Shown here one piece after another: positions 49,604 through 61,991 of a DNA stretch of 64,000 nt. Source of the stretch: Oehlia diaphana (Eukaryota > Glomeromycota > Glomeromycetes > Glomerales > Glomeraceae); contig QZLH01000456.1 in assembly GCA_003833135.1 (NCBI GenBank), positions 6,546 to 70,545 on the forward strand, written 5' to 3'. The notes under the pieces are model-generated. The model saw only the letters and a list, made by a program, of their open reading frames with translations, had not been told where the DNA came from and searched no databases. Every line of letters starts with the position of its first letter. Positions within the stretch are counted from its first letter, which is position 1. Position numbers and translations under genes: made by a program.

Positions 49604-51238
49604 TTAAAAATATTTTTCAGTACGAATTTCACCTAATTTTTCACATTTAGTCCATTTTATTTTCATGTCTTCTAAAATAGCATCTTTTTCAACAAAAACT
49701 TGTTTAACCCATTCAGCTAGTTTTTCTTCATCGCTAGGTAAATCTTCAATAGAATACTTTCTTACATGTACATGAAAATACCACGGAGGTGTGATAATCG
49801 GAAGTGAATGAATTTGTAGTAAATTTGGTGGACATTGCAATCCTTTTTTAATATGTCGATATGCGATAGTAAAATCTTTACCACCCAAAATCAAAAATGT
49901 GCGGTGAAAATTAATACATAATTAAAAAAAAAGGAATAATTTCAGTAGGAAGGAGTTTTAGATAATACCATATACGTATTTCACATGAGTATTTCTTAAT
50001 TGGCGTACACATGCAACGAAACCTTTTGTTCTTGGTAACAAAAGATTTTGTAAAATAGGTAATCCACGTTCTCTAGCAAATGCTTGACTCTTTAATTAAA
50101 TAATAATAATAATAATAATTTATTAATTTATTCAATACGGTCTAATCAAAAAAAAAAAAACTTATTATTTACTTACCTCTTGTAATTTCTTTTGAGTCAA
50201 TCTAGTTCCTTCGACGAAATTAACTACCCAAATAGGTGCAGCATATCTTTTAATTGTTTTAAATATTTTCCTTAACTGTCCTTCATCCTAACCATAACAA
50301 AAAGAAGGTAAGGAATTTTGTTAAAAGTTTCAATAGAACGATTAATTGATTACTAATATCAACAACTAATGTTATAATTACTTGAGTCCAGTTTCTTTTA
50401 ATGAAAATCATACCCATAAGCTAATCAAATATTATAAGAAATAAGTTAATCTCAAAAAATAAATAAATAAATAAATAAATAAAATAAATAAATATCAATA
50501 ATATATAAATAAAATGGCAACCTACCCACATACCAAATCCAAAGAAAGGAATCTACATCACAAAAATCAAAAATAAAAATTTTTAAATATTCAATTCCAA
50601 ATAAAAGTATAAATACATATACATATATTCATATTATACGTACATATTTTAAAGAATCTTTGGAAAAATATTTAACGTGAGGTAACATGTTCCTACGAAT
50701 AGCAACTGAGTGCAACATGTAAAAATCTGTAAAACTTCTATGATTACTAATTACTACAGCACTTTCGTCTGGTGGAATTTTATCACCTGAAAATGTAATA
50801 TTTCCTTTATGTTTTTTTTCAAATATATACTATTTTAATGTAAAAGAAAAAAATTATAGATCTGAAGATAAAAAAATTCAAGTTTTTGAGGACAATAATT
50901 AGAATAATATATATAAAAAGAAATTAGGATATTCGTACCTGCATGACCCACCACATGCTTTGAGCAGCACCTCTAGAATTAATGTCCCATACTAGTCTTC
51001 TTGAATACGGTATCAATAACATAGAACATATCTGAACGATATTAATACTAATAGCAAAACTATCAAAATTAAAAGGAACAATCAAAGAACAATTTAACAA
51101 TTTATTTTCATTTTATTATAAAATACATCTCGAGCATAAGTAAAAATTATTCTTATTTAAAAAAAGTAAAATTTCGAACCTGAATAAAGCCGTACCATAA
51201 AATATCGCACGTAAGGTTTGAGTAATGTAATTTAACAT
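49604..51238 (-). CDS. Lysophospholipid acyltransferase (LCLAT1/AGPAT5-like)
   Basis: Acylates lysophosphatidic acid or related lysolipids at the ER. Eight exons (minus order): 51180-51238, 50939-51047, 50644-50829, 50526-50552, 50382-50420, 50177-50287, 49969-50089 and 49604-49875; 307 residues. Two are tiny (27 and 39 bases). The N-terminus is hydrophobic. The catalytic H-x4-D motif reads N-H-R-S-F-T-D. Motif II is seen as F-I-K-R-N-W, and motif III as V-N-F-V-E-G-T-R, with the G/P motif I-L-Q-N-L-L-L-P-R-T-K-G. A C-terminal W-Y-F-H-V-H-V-R-K-Y segment with L-x-E-W-V-K-Q-V-F matches the LCLAT1/plant LPAT4-5 branch. The exact lysolipid substrate cannot be told. The first acceptor was picked to keep frame. 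Confidence 0.9.
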
Positions 51239-52371
51239 TTTTATTATTATTGAGGATCTAAACCTCAAACCAAACCAAAAATTTTTTTGATTCGAAAAAA
51301 AAGGACTTTTTTTTAATTTTACTGCGGATATCTTTAAATGATGTTTATTACTAAAATAGGTAAAATTGTTTTTTGACTTCTTGCTTTTTAATAGATTTAC
51401 ATTGAGATTTCTAGATTTGAGATTATTATTTTTGACCGGATAAATCCTCTGACAGTGACAAATACTGTGAGAATTTATTTCTTGGTAAAATTATTATTTT
51501 ACTTTTACTAAAAAAGTAAATTTTTGATTTTTTTTGTTTCCGGATAAAGAACAAATACTCTTTCATATTCTAATACCTACAAGTAAATACATAGAAAATC
51601 ACTAGTTTGAAAGCAACGTATACCAATAACCGAAATTTATTTTCATTTGTAAATACATTTTACTCCCATCGACATAAATCTTTATCAAGAGAATTAGACC
51701 CAGTTAAAATAGTTAAAACAGTACAATATCTATTTGTCACGCTCTTGTATGTCATCTCGTTGTAATTATTTGGTGGCACAAAACTATTTAAATAATTTAA
51801 TTTTTATACTTTTTCAGGTAAACGGTGGAATGTTTAATTGGTTAGAAAAACAACGCTCTATTATTTAATAGCGGTAGTAGGATTTCATTTTCTTTTCTTC
51901 TTTGCCATAATGATAATTTGCAGAAACACGTTTAATTATTTCTATTATTTTGGTCAGCTGACTTAACTAAAAAGGGAATAATCAAACATAATCGCCATAT
52001 GATTGCATATTTATTATATGTACCAAGTTTTGAAATTCATGTGTGTGCATTAATAATATTAATAATATTATTCAAATATTAAAATAAAGTTTTTTTTTTT
52101 TCGTGTTTTTTTTTGTACGAAAAAAATATTCATTATTTAAAAAATACTTAATTCCGGATATTGGAAATCATTAATTACTTAATGTAAATAACGGGTTTAA
52201 CAAATTTAACATATTTATGATAATATCACCAGGACGTGAAATAGTAAATAGCGAAAAGAATTTAAAATGTGGTTGCAATCTAAACAGAATTTAAAAGTGC
52301 TACATGTAACATTAAATATATTTTATATCATGGAATTGATGATGGAAGATATTAATGTTACAACAGCTCAT
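51239..52371. other. A+T-rich intergenic, no gene seen
   Basis: Upstream region of the acyltransferase and the left flank of the interrupted ORF. No coding frame or repeat family recognised. Confidence 0.55.
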
Positions 52372-52844
52372 TTAAACAGACTCTCGTAAACTAAATAAGA
52401 GAACTCTATAATTAAAATTTGATGTTTGGACTGCATCGCCCAACTCGTCCTCAAATAAAGTTCCCAAACTTTCTGGTACTTTAATATTATTACAAGTCAA
52501 ATAATATTTTTTATTTTCTTGACTACTAATCCACCATTCACAAATCAGATCCTTATGATATTTTTTGCATAAAGTGAGCAAAATTTTCTGTAGTGCTCTA
52601 TATGAGCTCATGAGTTGACTAAAGCTTTTTAAGCCAAGCCAAGCCCAAGCCATGATTAAATTGGCTTGGTGACTCACAAGCTAGCTTGAAAGAGCTTGAG
52701 TCAGTTATTAAGCTCAGCTTAAAAAGCTTGAGCAACAGACTTAGCTCAAAAGCTCAAGCTGGCTTATAAGCCAAACAAGCTATTATACAAAAAACGTAAA
52801 ATATTTTTATATAATAATGCATGTATAAATAAAATATTTTTGCA

Positions 52845-53480
52845 ACTTTTTTTTGAAGAATGTTGCGAAAATATTTATTTAATTAAAAAATAATGTTTTA
52901 CAACATTTTTTTAATAATTTAATGTAAAAATGTTGCAAAACATTATATTTTACATTAATTTAATTAAAAAAAATATTTTGCAACGTTTTTTTAATAATTT
53001 AAAGTAAAAATATTGCGAAAATGTTTATTTAGTTAAAAAATAATATTTTGCAACATTTTTTTTAATAATTTATGTAAAAATGTTGCAAAATATTATATTT
53101 TATATTAATTTAATTAAAAAAATATTTTGCAATATTTTTTTTAATAATTTAAAGTAAAAAATTGCAAAAATATTTATTTAGTTAAAAATAACATTACAAA
53201 AATGTTTACTTAGTTAAAAATAATGGTTTGCAACATTTTTTTATTAATTTAATGTAAAAATGTTGCAAAATATTATATTTTACATTAATTTAATTAAAAA
53301 AAATGTTTTGCAATATTTTTTTAATAATTTAATGTAAAAATTTTATTTAGTTAAAAAATAATGTTTTGTAATATTTTATTAATAATTTAATGTAAAAATG
53401 TTGTGAAATATTATATTTTACATTAATTTAATTAAAAAAACATTTCGCAATATTTTTTTTATAATTTAAAGTAAAAATGT
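52845..53480. repeat. Minisatellite of palindromic units, period about 140-180 bp
   Basis: Four or more imperfect units sit inside the 1.45-kb element. Each contains GCAACATTTTT and, some 30 bases on, its complement AAAAATGTTGC, so each unit can form a hairpin. The TGTTGCAAAA word recurs at 52931, 53081 and 53261, with a variant at about 53399. Confidence 0.75.
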
Positions 53481-53486
53481 TGTGAA

Positions 53487-53838
53487 AATACTTTACTAAA
53501 AATAGCCAATTTTTTGAAATATTTTTATAGACCTAGATACAATGGCTTTCAAAACAATTGTGCAATTATTTTGTAAAATTTTTAAAATATATCATTATAT
53601 TTTTGAGGTATTTTTGAGATTAATATATTAAAATAATATCAAAGTTAATAATAGCAAAAACATTAAAAAATTATTGTGATATTATTTTGAGTTATTTTTA
53701 TAGACCTAGATACAATATAATTACAAAATAATAACAAAAGTATAACAAAAACATTTTGATGTATTAAATGCATTTTTGTAGTATGTTAAAATTATTACAA
53801 AAACATTTCAAAAAATTGACCATTTTTAGTAAAGTATT
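53487..53838. repeat. Nested inverted repeat, about 350 bp
   Basis: Arms of about 40 bp (left 53487-53530, right about 53795-53838) read ATACTTTACTAAAAAT then CAATTTTTTGAAAT from outside inwards. The phrase TTTTTATAGACCTAGATACAAT occurs in direct orientation at about 53523 and 53697. It may be a second small element nested in the first. Confidence 0.6.
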
Positions 53839-54162
53839 TATGATAAAACTTAAGCCAGTTCAAGCCAACTTGAGTTCAGCTTAGCTCAAACCAGAATTTT
53901 TATGGCTCAGCTTGGCTTAAACTAAGCTGAACCAAGAATTTTTTGTGATTTAACTCATTTCAGACTTGGCTTGGTACAGATTTTTAAGTTGAGCTAAGCC
54001 AGACTGTAGCTCAGCTCAAGCTGACTTATGTAAAGCACCAATTTTCTGTATATGTCTTGAAAAGTCATGGCTATTAACTTCTTGTTTGCAAATTATTTTC
54101 AAACCTTTCTCCTCAAGTTCTAAATCCTTTTCCATATGCAAAAAATTAATAAGCTCCTTCAT

Positions 54163-57100
54163 ATATATTTTTTAATATCATCTGCTAGCATGACTGTCTC
54201 ATTTTCAGCAACAGAAGTAGAGGTAAAAGCTGAAATATTAGTTTCAGATATAGCATTTTTTATAGGGATATTAGTTCAGATAAAATTATTTCTGTGAAAG
54301 GACTCTATATCATTATATGTGACTCACTTTTTGTGTGTATTTGATAAAATAATAATACTTTATTTATGAAATAAACATTACTAAAATAACTGATACAAAT
54401 AATTTGTAAATAGATCACTTACATAATGTAAATAAAAATACTAATTATTTTTTTGAGGATAAAGATAATCTTTTAAATCTGTTATAGTTTTTTGAACACC
54501 TGTTACTAAAGGTAATGACAGTCAGAATAACGCTCATTAGATTTTAGCTATAACGTTATGCAAAGCACCTAAGGCTAAATTAATCATCCAGCCAGCTTCT
54601 TAATATAATTTTCAAATTCTAATGCTTATCTTAGGACTTACTGTTTCATATTCTTTTAATTTATCAGCTAAAGTAGAAGTGAAAGACATCTTTTTAAGTC
54701 CATAATGAAATCGTAAACTAAAATTCACTCCCATGCATATATAACTTTTAATATACACAAATACCTTATTTTTGCATTATCTTTGCAATAATAATTTTTG
54801 CAAAAAAGTTGGCTGAATTCTTATATTTTTATATTTTGCTAAAGAAGATAAAAAGAGTAATCAGTTATGGCCAAAAAGTGCTAAAGCAAAAGCACATGAA
54901 TACGGAAACTTCATATCTCTTTACTTGGAGGGAAGTTACAGAGTGACCTAAGTTCTACCAAAAAGACGTAAAGTTTTTAGCGATCTCAGAATTGTGAATT
55001 TCTCAGCCCTTTATAATATATGCTTTTGTTAGTATTATTTACTTACCTTCTGGATATGAAGAAGGTCCTGTATTGCATATGAATCTTCTTTCACACTATT
55101 TTTCCTCTGGTCATTTGTTTGGAAAAATATAAACAGAGGTTAAATAAGATTCAGAAATATATATACAGGAGTAGAATACATAAATGCATCACCATCATAA
55201 TGAAATTAAACAGAGTAAAGTTTTGATTTGCATACAATCTAAGATTTTTTTATCCATTATTAGATCATTAAGATTGTTATAATAACTGAAAATTAATTGA
55301 CAGATAAATAATTAGCTGATGGGTAAACATTTAACCGAAGGAATAATATTTAACTGGAATAGTTAAAAGAAATGATAGAATATAGTTACACAATATTATT
55401 TATAGTTATTTATTTTTAGAATAATTTTATTTATAGTTTAGTTTAATTTAGTCACAAGATAGTCACATGATAATATAAAAAAGATAGAAAATAGTAGAAA
55501 TAGTTTTCTTAAATTGTTATAAAAAGGAGTGATTTTTGATAAGATTTCCACAGTTCAGTTAATTTTTTAGTTTCGATTTTAATAAAGATAATAAATAAAT
55601 AAATTCATCAACAAATCTTAACACATTCTTTTTGCCATTTTCTTATGAGTAAAACGTGCCACAATAATTTTATTATTATTGGTTAATAAATAAAATATGG
55701 GGAAATTATCGCAAATTGAAATTCTAGTAAGAAATTTTAATTTTTGTTATAATTTTTTTTGTTTTAACCAAGCGATGTTATTTTAAGAACTCTCACCACG
55801 TCGGTGGCAATATACGATAAATTATTATCCTATGGGCGGCGGGTGTCACATTGTGTATTTTTTATCAAAATTTTTATATGTAAAAAATTAATTTGCGTAT
55901 TTTTAGCCTAAATTTGGTTAATTTTATATATATAATATATTTACTGTACGTACTTTAATATTTAATTAATTGCATTATAATATTTAGTATTAATTGAAAG
56001 AAATTTCTAAGGGTTAAAAAGTGAAATTTTAGAAAAATATTATTGAAAAAATGGTAAATTCTATTTTTTTACATTAGTATTTAGTTTTATAAATAATATA
56101 GAAGCTATAATAAAATAATTAATAACTTAATGTTTGAAATTTTATTTGCATATTTTTGCAGGATTTTTAATATCAAGTATCAATTATGTGTACTATTTAT
56201 ATAAAAAGTCTCTGTGTATAGCTCATAGTAAAAAAATTTTTTGCTACCTGACCTCTATATATATATTTTTAGATCCTGGTTAAATATACAAAAAGTAATA
56301 TATCACATAGATCTGTTTGATGATCATTTATTTTTTTGCACAATTTGTGGTTCAGCAAAAAAATCTTATAGTTAGACATTAGTACATAATAATTCCTGAC
56401 TAAGAAATATAGAAATAATAATATTTTGAGTATTACCAGCCTGTCTAAAAAAATTATTAAATGTGATAATAAAATCAGGTACAGTTTCTTTTTTCACTTA
56501 AATAAGCATTTCTACTGTTTTATCAAGATCATGAACATGATAAAATTCAGATATCTTTTATTTTCTGATGTTAGTCCATTAAAGAATTCACTTTTAGGAT
56601 GTCTTTACAGAGATTGATATCTCTTTACCTTTGAATAATAATCTACTATTGAGTTTTTATCTTAAAGCAATAACCTATACCATAACTTATCTACATCATC
56701 TGCATTATTACTTACCCTAATCATCTGTATTAATACCATCTGATCATATTTCCAATCTAAGTTTCTCAACACTATATGGCAATTCTATCAAGCTTAAAAT
56801 TTGTGAAAGATAAAGAGCATTATAATGAATACAGTCACAGGACTTTAATAACGAAAATAACTAAACAATTTTTAACACAATCAAATGTGCCTTTAAAAAG
56901 ATAATCAAACCAAAATTTCCAAATAACTAATCATTAAATAATGATATTGGATTTCTTATACTAGATATACTATACAAATTTCTCAAAGATTTTCTTTTTC
57001 CAACGTCTAATTAAATAGATTTTAATATCGCAAAAAAGTTCCTTCCAGCCAGCCTAATATATCAATCCTCCTCTCTTTGACTGTATTTATTGATAAACTC

Positions 57101-57950
57101 ATTGAAAGTTTTCTCCTTCTTAGCATTTATATTCTCAAATATTTTGCTAATAGAATGATTATATAAGACAAATTTTCAATTGAAAAAAGGAATTAACAAT
57201 TATGCAGATATATTTGTTTAGACGCATATGAGTACATATATATAGCTCAACAAAAAATTCTTCTAAGCTGCTTTAAACTGGCATTAATCAGATTAGAGAA
57301 CCAATGTATAAAAATCCTGATTATTAATAAATTGTCGATTATTAATATAATCTTTATGCATAGACATAATAATTTTTTTCCTTTTTTTATCAAATTAAAC
57401 ATTCAACTATCTCATCTAACACTAGTAAGTCTAATTCATATATGATGCTTTGCACTCTTATTTTTGAATAAAAGTCTTTTACCATATCATTGTTTTGAAC
57501 CAATTTCTCAAATTAAAAATCTCTGAGAGTAATTCTTTTGAATCATTCAAAATTCACTTCTCTTTCTATTTATTATTTATATTACATTTTTTTGAGATTC
57601 TGAATCAGAAGATTCTTTAGAATAAATTGTATTAATTCAAATTAAGTAAATTATTCTGTATGTATTTTTTACAGTTAGAAGATTTTTCAATCAAATTAGC
57701 TATTGCATAGGATGATCATTACTTTGGGACTATAGTGGATCAAAAAACCTCTACATAGTAGAAAACATTATGTTAAACTAGTAGTTATACATATTGATAA
57801 TTTCAGATATTTCACCATTTTTCACAATTTGTGACTCAAAGGGTTTATAATTGCTATTTTTATATTAAGGTAAATTTGAGCACTAGGTTTGACTTAGATT
57901 CAAGGCTAAAGTCTTTTCCAAATGCTTAATCTAATTATTTTTTAATTTGA
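54163..57950. other. Repeat-rich intergenic region, no supported gene
   Basis: Apart from the LTR-like fragment at 55275-55815, no gene could be supported. A short minus-strand start (about 54642-54690, beginning M-S-F-T-S-T-L-A-D-K-L) is followed by a GTAAGT donor, but no partner exon was found. The plus-strand frame at 56426-56617 has no coding character. Confidence 0.5.
55275..55815 (+). repeat. LTR-like retroelement fragment, copy B
   Basis: The plus strand matches the minus strand of 840-1415 over several blocks, including AATTAATTGACAGATAAAT (55290-55309), GATAGAATATAGTTACACAA, GAAATTATCGCAAATTGAAA and ACCAAGCG (about 55767). A TGTTA start near 55275 and a TTAACA end near 55622 could mark a single LTR, with the rest as internal 5' sequence. 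No retroelement protein is visible. Confidence 0.5.
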
Positions 57951-57959
57951 AAAAATATT

Positions 57960-59600
57960 TCATTTACTCAATTATATTTCAGGTCAAAAATAGTAAATAG
58001 GTACAATTTATATATAAATAATAATTTATATATAAGTAGATAGTAACAATTTATATATAAGTAGATAATAATTTTACATAATTAGATTGCATTATATATA
58101 TAATACAATTTGTAATTATTTAATATAATTATATCTTTTTTATAAGTATAAATATATTATATTATATATTAATTTTAGAATATATTATTTTTTTTTAATT
58201 CAAAAATTGTATATTTATTTTTAATAATATAATAATATATATTAATTTAATATTACATTATATATAAATAAATTTATAGTAAAAAGTAAATCTAAAATAA
58301 TAATATAATTTTATATAATTGATTGATTTTTAAATTTGTTTTTCTAAATTTTTTAAAAAAAATTTTTAATACAATTTCATCTTTTATTATAGAAATTTTT
58401 TTTAGTAATAATATAATATATATTACTTTTTAAAAATTATATAATAATTTTTATATTAATAAAAATATAATACTAATAATATATAATTTTTATTTGAATA
58501 CCTATTTAAAATTATATAATTTCTATTAAGTAATGAATAATAAAATTTATATATATAAAGGTACTATCATATATTACTTAATATTACTCTAATATAAGAG
58601 TTTACTTCTCCTCTCTAAGTAAAATATATTATATATATATATAATTTCTTATATAATATTATATATAATCTATTTATATATATATATATATATTAAGATC
58701 TTTAGTTACTTTCTTCTTCTAAAATATTAGGTAATATCTGACTGCATTTTAAATGCTTTTTATATTTTATATTTTTTATAGTAATAAATTATTTATTTAT
58801 CTTATTAAATAATTTGTAAAAATAAATATATATATATTTATATAAAATGGATTAATCTATTTTATAAATTTATTAAATATTATTATAGTATAATTATTCT
58901 ATAAGTATTATTATTTGGAAACTTTGTTGCTATAGTAATTCCTATTATATGATTTTATAGAATTATTTAATTAGTTAATTTTAATTATTTTTAATAATAA
59001 TAATATTTATTTTAATTATATATAATTAAGTTTGTATAATTATAATTGTAATTTTTATTAAATTTTAAATAAACATACCATGAATTTATTTCTATTTTAA
59101 ATAATATTATTAATAAAAAAAATAAAATTTTAAGAATACTTGTAATTATTTGAAAGGTATAATTACAATTAAAAATCATAATTTTAAGATGTAAATTACA
59201 ATTTTAAAATAAATTTACTTATAGTAACTTTTAAATTTATGTAATATTATTGTTTCAATAGTAAACTTATTTAAAATTGAAAATTGTATATTGAAATTAT
59301 AATTTTTAGTTTAAATTTTATTGTATTTTAAATGGAAAAAATGCAACTATAAATAATTACTTTTTTTATTATAATACTAAATCATATAAATTATACCAAT
59401 TTGAAAATAGTAATAAATAAATCTTTACATTTAGAAATCTTCTACATTATAATTAAATATATTATGTATATATATATATAATTCTGAAATTATTAGATTT
59501 ATTAAAAATTTACTAGAATAAAAATTAATTTTTTTTTAATATTTTATAATATATAGTAAATTTATCTATTATCTATAGCAATGCATTGATTTTAAACAAA
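57960..59600. other. Block of near-pure A+T
   Basis: About 1.6 kb composed almost wholly of A and T, with TATATA runs (for example 58629-58645 and 58675-58693) and only scattered single G or C. This is clearly richer in A+T than even the surrounding intergenic DNA. No frame, inverted element or gene recognised. It could be a replication-origin-like or centromere-like sequence, or simple repeat decay. Confidence 0.7.
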
Positions 59601-60011
59601 ATTATATAATGTTAGCCAAAATTAAACTATATGACATTTAAAAAAAAAAAGAGGATGTAATGCGAATAATAAAAGGATAGTAATAATATTACATATGTTA
59701 AACTAATTTGTATATTTATTATTTGATTTTTTTTTAATATAATAGTACTATAAGTAAAAGTTTTTGCTTATATCGACTTCAATAAATATTTACAGTTACA
59801 GTAACTTTCTATAAATATACAAAACATGCTGCTATTACTCACAAAGATTTTCGTAAAACGTGTTATACATGTTTATGTTTCATTGTACAGTATCTGTTAT
59901 AGCGAAAATTTAAAAACAGACTATTAATTAAGCTAAAAGTTAAAATTAGTCAAAATTAGTCCATACAAAAGAATCATACTGTCACACCATAAACAATCAA
60001 TAATGATATCG

Positions 60012-60098
60012 TGCTTAAATTACGCGTTTTCTTTGCATTTTTCTTCAACATCTTCAACAGGACGAATATACATCTCTAATAACGCGACTGAATAAAAT
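60012..60098 (-). other. Possible 3'-terminal exon (low support)
   Basis: On the minus strand a strong pyrimidine-tract acceptor (ending TTTATTCAG near 60095) is followed by a 24-codon open stretch that reads A-L-L-E-M-Y-I-R-P-V-E-D-V and ends at TAA. The frame remains open upstream of the acceptor as a hydrophobic segment. No upstream exon with a matching donor was found, so the gene cannot be completed. Confidence 0.25.
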
Positions 60099-60403
60099 AT
60101 TGCAACAAAGGAAACAAAGGAAAATAATAAAATTGATCAGTTGATTATTTGCTTGCTAAAACAGAAAAGAAGCCCGTTTCCCCGCTCAAATAAAAAAAAT
60201 TAGAGGAATATGCGTAATGAAATGAGATTGGTAAATACATAGGTTCCTTAACTATATATTGTATAAAAACTGAGGGTTGCTTTCAATAATAAGAAAAAAC
60301 ATTTATGTTAGAATTCTTAATCGAAAATATGTTCACGTTTTTCTCGTCAAAGAGACCGTTAAAGTTTATAAGACTGTGATCTCTGACCCTGTACGACATC
60401 CTT

Positions 60404-60448
60404 TTTTGACCCTCCTATATGTAATACAGTATATGCGGGTCAAAAAAT
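60404..60448. repeat. Short hairpin TTTTTGACCC / GGGTCAAAAA
   Basis: A perfect inverted repeat of about 11 bp with a 23-base loop in non-coding DNA. Function unknown. Confidence 0.6.
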
Positions 60449-60536
60449 AACACGAGGAGGTAATTTTTGCTCAAATGTAACACATTACTTTACGTGTGAC
60501 ATAATTTTCATATGTATTCTTAAAAAAAAGCGAAAC

Positions 60537-60608
60537 CAACTAATTGATAATGTTAATATTTAGTATAAGACATCAACTAATTGATAATATCAATATTTAG
60601 TATAAGAT
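60537..60608. repeat. Two tandem copies of a 37-bp unit
   Basis: The unit begins CAACTAATTGATAAT and contains AATATTTAGTATAAGA. The two copies differ at a few positions. Confidence 0.85.
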
Positions 60609-60785
60609 AAAATGTAAAGCATAACAAATATTTAAAGCGATGCGAGCAATTGATATCACAAATTTCATATAGAGGAAATGAGGAAATGAACGATAATCTC
60701 ATTAGTAGAATACCTTTCGTTATATAATTAAATCTTTGAAAATTTAGATGTAGGTATAAGACAATTATCTTAAATATCTGAATAA

Positions 60786-61123
60786 ATGCAAATATCGGAA
60801 TGGTCGGATGTTAGTACTTATTTATTATGCTACGTCTTGCTTGCACCGACTACATCGTGTAAAGATCGTAAAAGTGCTCAGAAAGAGTAAGTTCATTCCT
60901 GTTTATATATACCCTCTACAAATGAGGGGTACAATGTGGTTCAATTCTTATTACTTGTACGTCATGATATTGAATGCTTAAAATATTAAATTAGTCTATT
61001 GTCATATTTACTGTCCCAAGCGTCCTAAAGTTTGAATCAAGCGTAAAGGTTTTATTTTTATTCATTTGATCGAAATTTTCATTCTGTTTTATTAGCGACA
61101 AACAACATGATAATAAAAAATGA
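60786..61123 (+). CDS. Possible two-exon mini-protein (42 aa)
   Basis: ATG at 60786 opens a frame to 60886, which ends at a GTAAGT donor. An acceptor (TTTTATTAG) at 61095 leads to 61096-61123, which continues in frame to TGA. The predicted 42-residue product has one short hydrophobic segment (about residues 12-24, Y-L-L-C-Y-V-L-L-A) and a Lys/Asp/His-rich tail, like a tail-anchored micro-membrane protein. The family is not recognised. Short length makes chance likely, and the support is only splice consensus plus frame agreement. Confidence 0.3.
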
Positions 61124-61242
61124 AGAATAATTTTCTATTTAATACAAAAACGAATTATTAACATAATACCATATTTTATAACAACTCGGCACTTTATGAA
61201 TTATAAGATATGTAACGGATTTTAAATTTCTTGCCGAAATAA

Positions 61243-61991
61243 TTATTGTCGCTTATGTGAACGGGTTACTCTTTTTCCACGTTGATTAAATCCTACCATT
61301 TCAATCTTCAGATTGTTTAACATATGTTCCTTCTTGGCTTTCTTCGGCGCAATATAATCTTGATGAGAAGTGTACTAAGAAAGACATTTATAAACCGAGT
61401 TAGCCATAAAAGCTTTATAATTCATGAAAGAAAAAAAATTCTGTGATATTATACTTCTTTGTCTTGATGAGATTGTTTCATACATCCCCTGCAAATTATT
61501 AAATTATCATCAATCCCAACAATAGAAGCAAGATTTTTCGTTATCTTCACGAATGAATTCGTTGTTAATCCTCGTCTTTTGTATATCCTATGTTTTGGAT
61601 GGTGGCATGTTCTAGTAGTTGGCGAAGTATTGGAGTCACTTTCGCTTGTCAACCCGCCATCAATACTTGCATCAGTCATTTTGACGTCTTCAGACATAAT
61701 CTCGTCGCTGCTGATGCTGATAAGCGAATCATTTGGAGTTGAAGAGATTGAATGAGAACGGGAACGATTTTGCATTTCGTCGTTATTATTGTCGTGAAGA
61801 TTTGGGGTTTCTTCCATGTCAAATAGGATTTCATGTGGTGCATTTACGATCGGTGGGTCAACGTCAGGAAAATCAAAGCTCATGGTGAGCCTAGGAGATT
61901 TGACAGGAAATGCTTTTCCTTTTCTGCGGTTTTCCTCTTTTGCCATATCATAGTTATATAAGATTTGAAAGAACTTTTCAAGAGAATTCAT
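61243..61991 (-). CDS. Hypothetical protein with Cys/His pairs and basic C-terminus
   Basis: Family not recognised. Two exons (minus order): 61455-61991 and 61243-61374; 222 residues joined in frame. The N-terminal part contains two acidic, Ser-rich stretches. The middle shows C-H-H-P-K-H and, about 40 residues on, C-R-G-C, which together could bind one zinc ion. The second exon is strongly basic (P-K-K-A-K-K-E, then G-K-R-V-T-R-S-H-K-R-Q at the end), as in nuclear proteins. A nuclear or chromatin role is a guess from composition. The start is the first ATG; an alternative Met lies 15 residues on. Confidence 0.7.

Larger units (their letters stand above)
52592..54039. mobile_element. Non-autonomous Mutator-like TIR element, 1448 bp
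   Basis: Flanked by a perfect 10-bp direct repeat AATTTTCTGT (52582-52591 and 54040-54049). Ends are imperfect inverted repeats: left AGTGCTCTATATGAGC, right (reversed) GGTGCTTTACATAAGT. Subterminal arms of about 200 bp are packed with AAGCCAAG, AGCTTGAGC and GCTTGGCTT words in both orientations. The centre holds a palindromic minisatellite and a nested inverted repeat. Target duplications of 9-11 bp are the hallmark of Mutator-like elements. No transposase frame is present. Confidence 0.75.
52372..54162 (-). pseudogene. ORF of unknown family split by a transposable element
   Basis: Two coding-like pieces on the minus strand, 54040-54162 (41 codons from an ATG) and 52372-52581, lie on either side of the element 52592-54039. 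Removing the element and one copy of the 10-bp duplication restores one continuous frame of 110 codons plus stop, so the insertion looks clean and fairly recent. The protein is charged, with Trp-Trp and Leu-rich stretches; the family is not recognised. Further upstream (54163-54260) another frame reads protein-like but is out of phase, so the gene may already have been decayed or spliced. Confidence 0.55.

Noticed and set aside
56426..56617. Plus-strand 63-codon ORF
   Set aside because: No family, no splice context, surrounded by decayed non-coding DNA.
60537..60608. Two 37-bp repeats considered as a CRISPR-like array
   Set aside because: They are directly adjacent without spacers, and the genome is eukaryotic.
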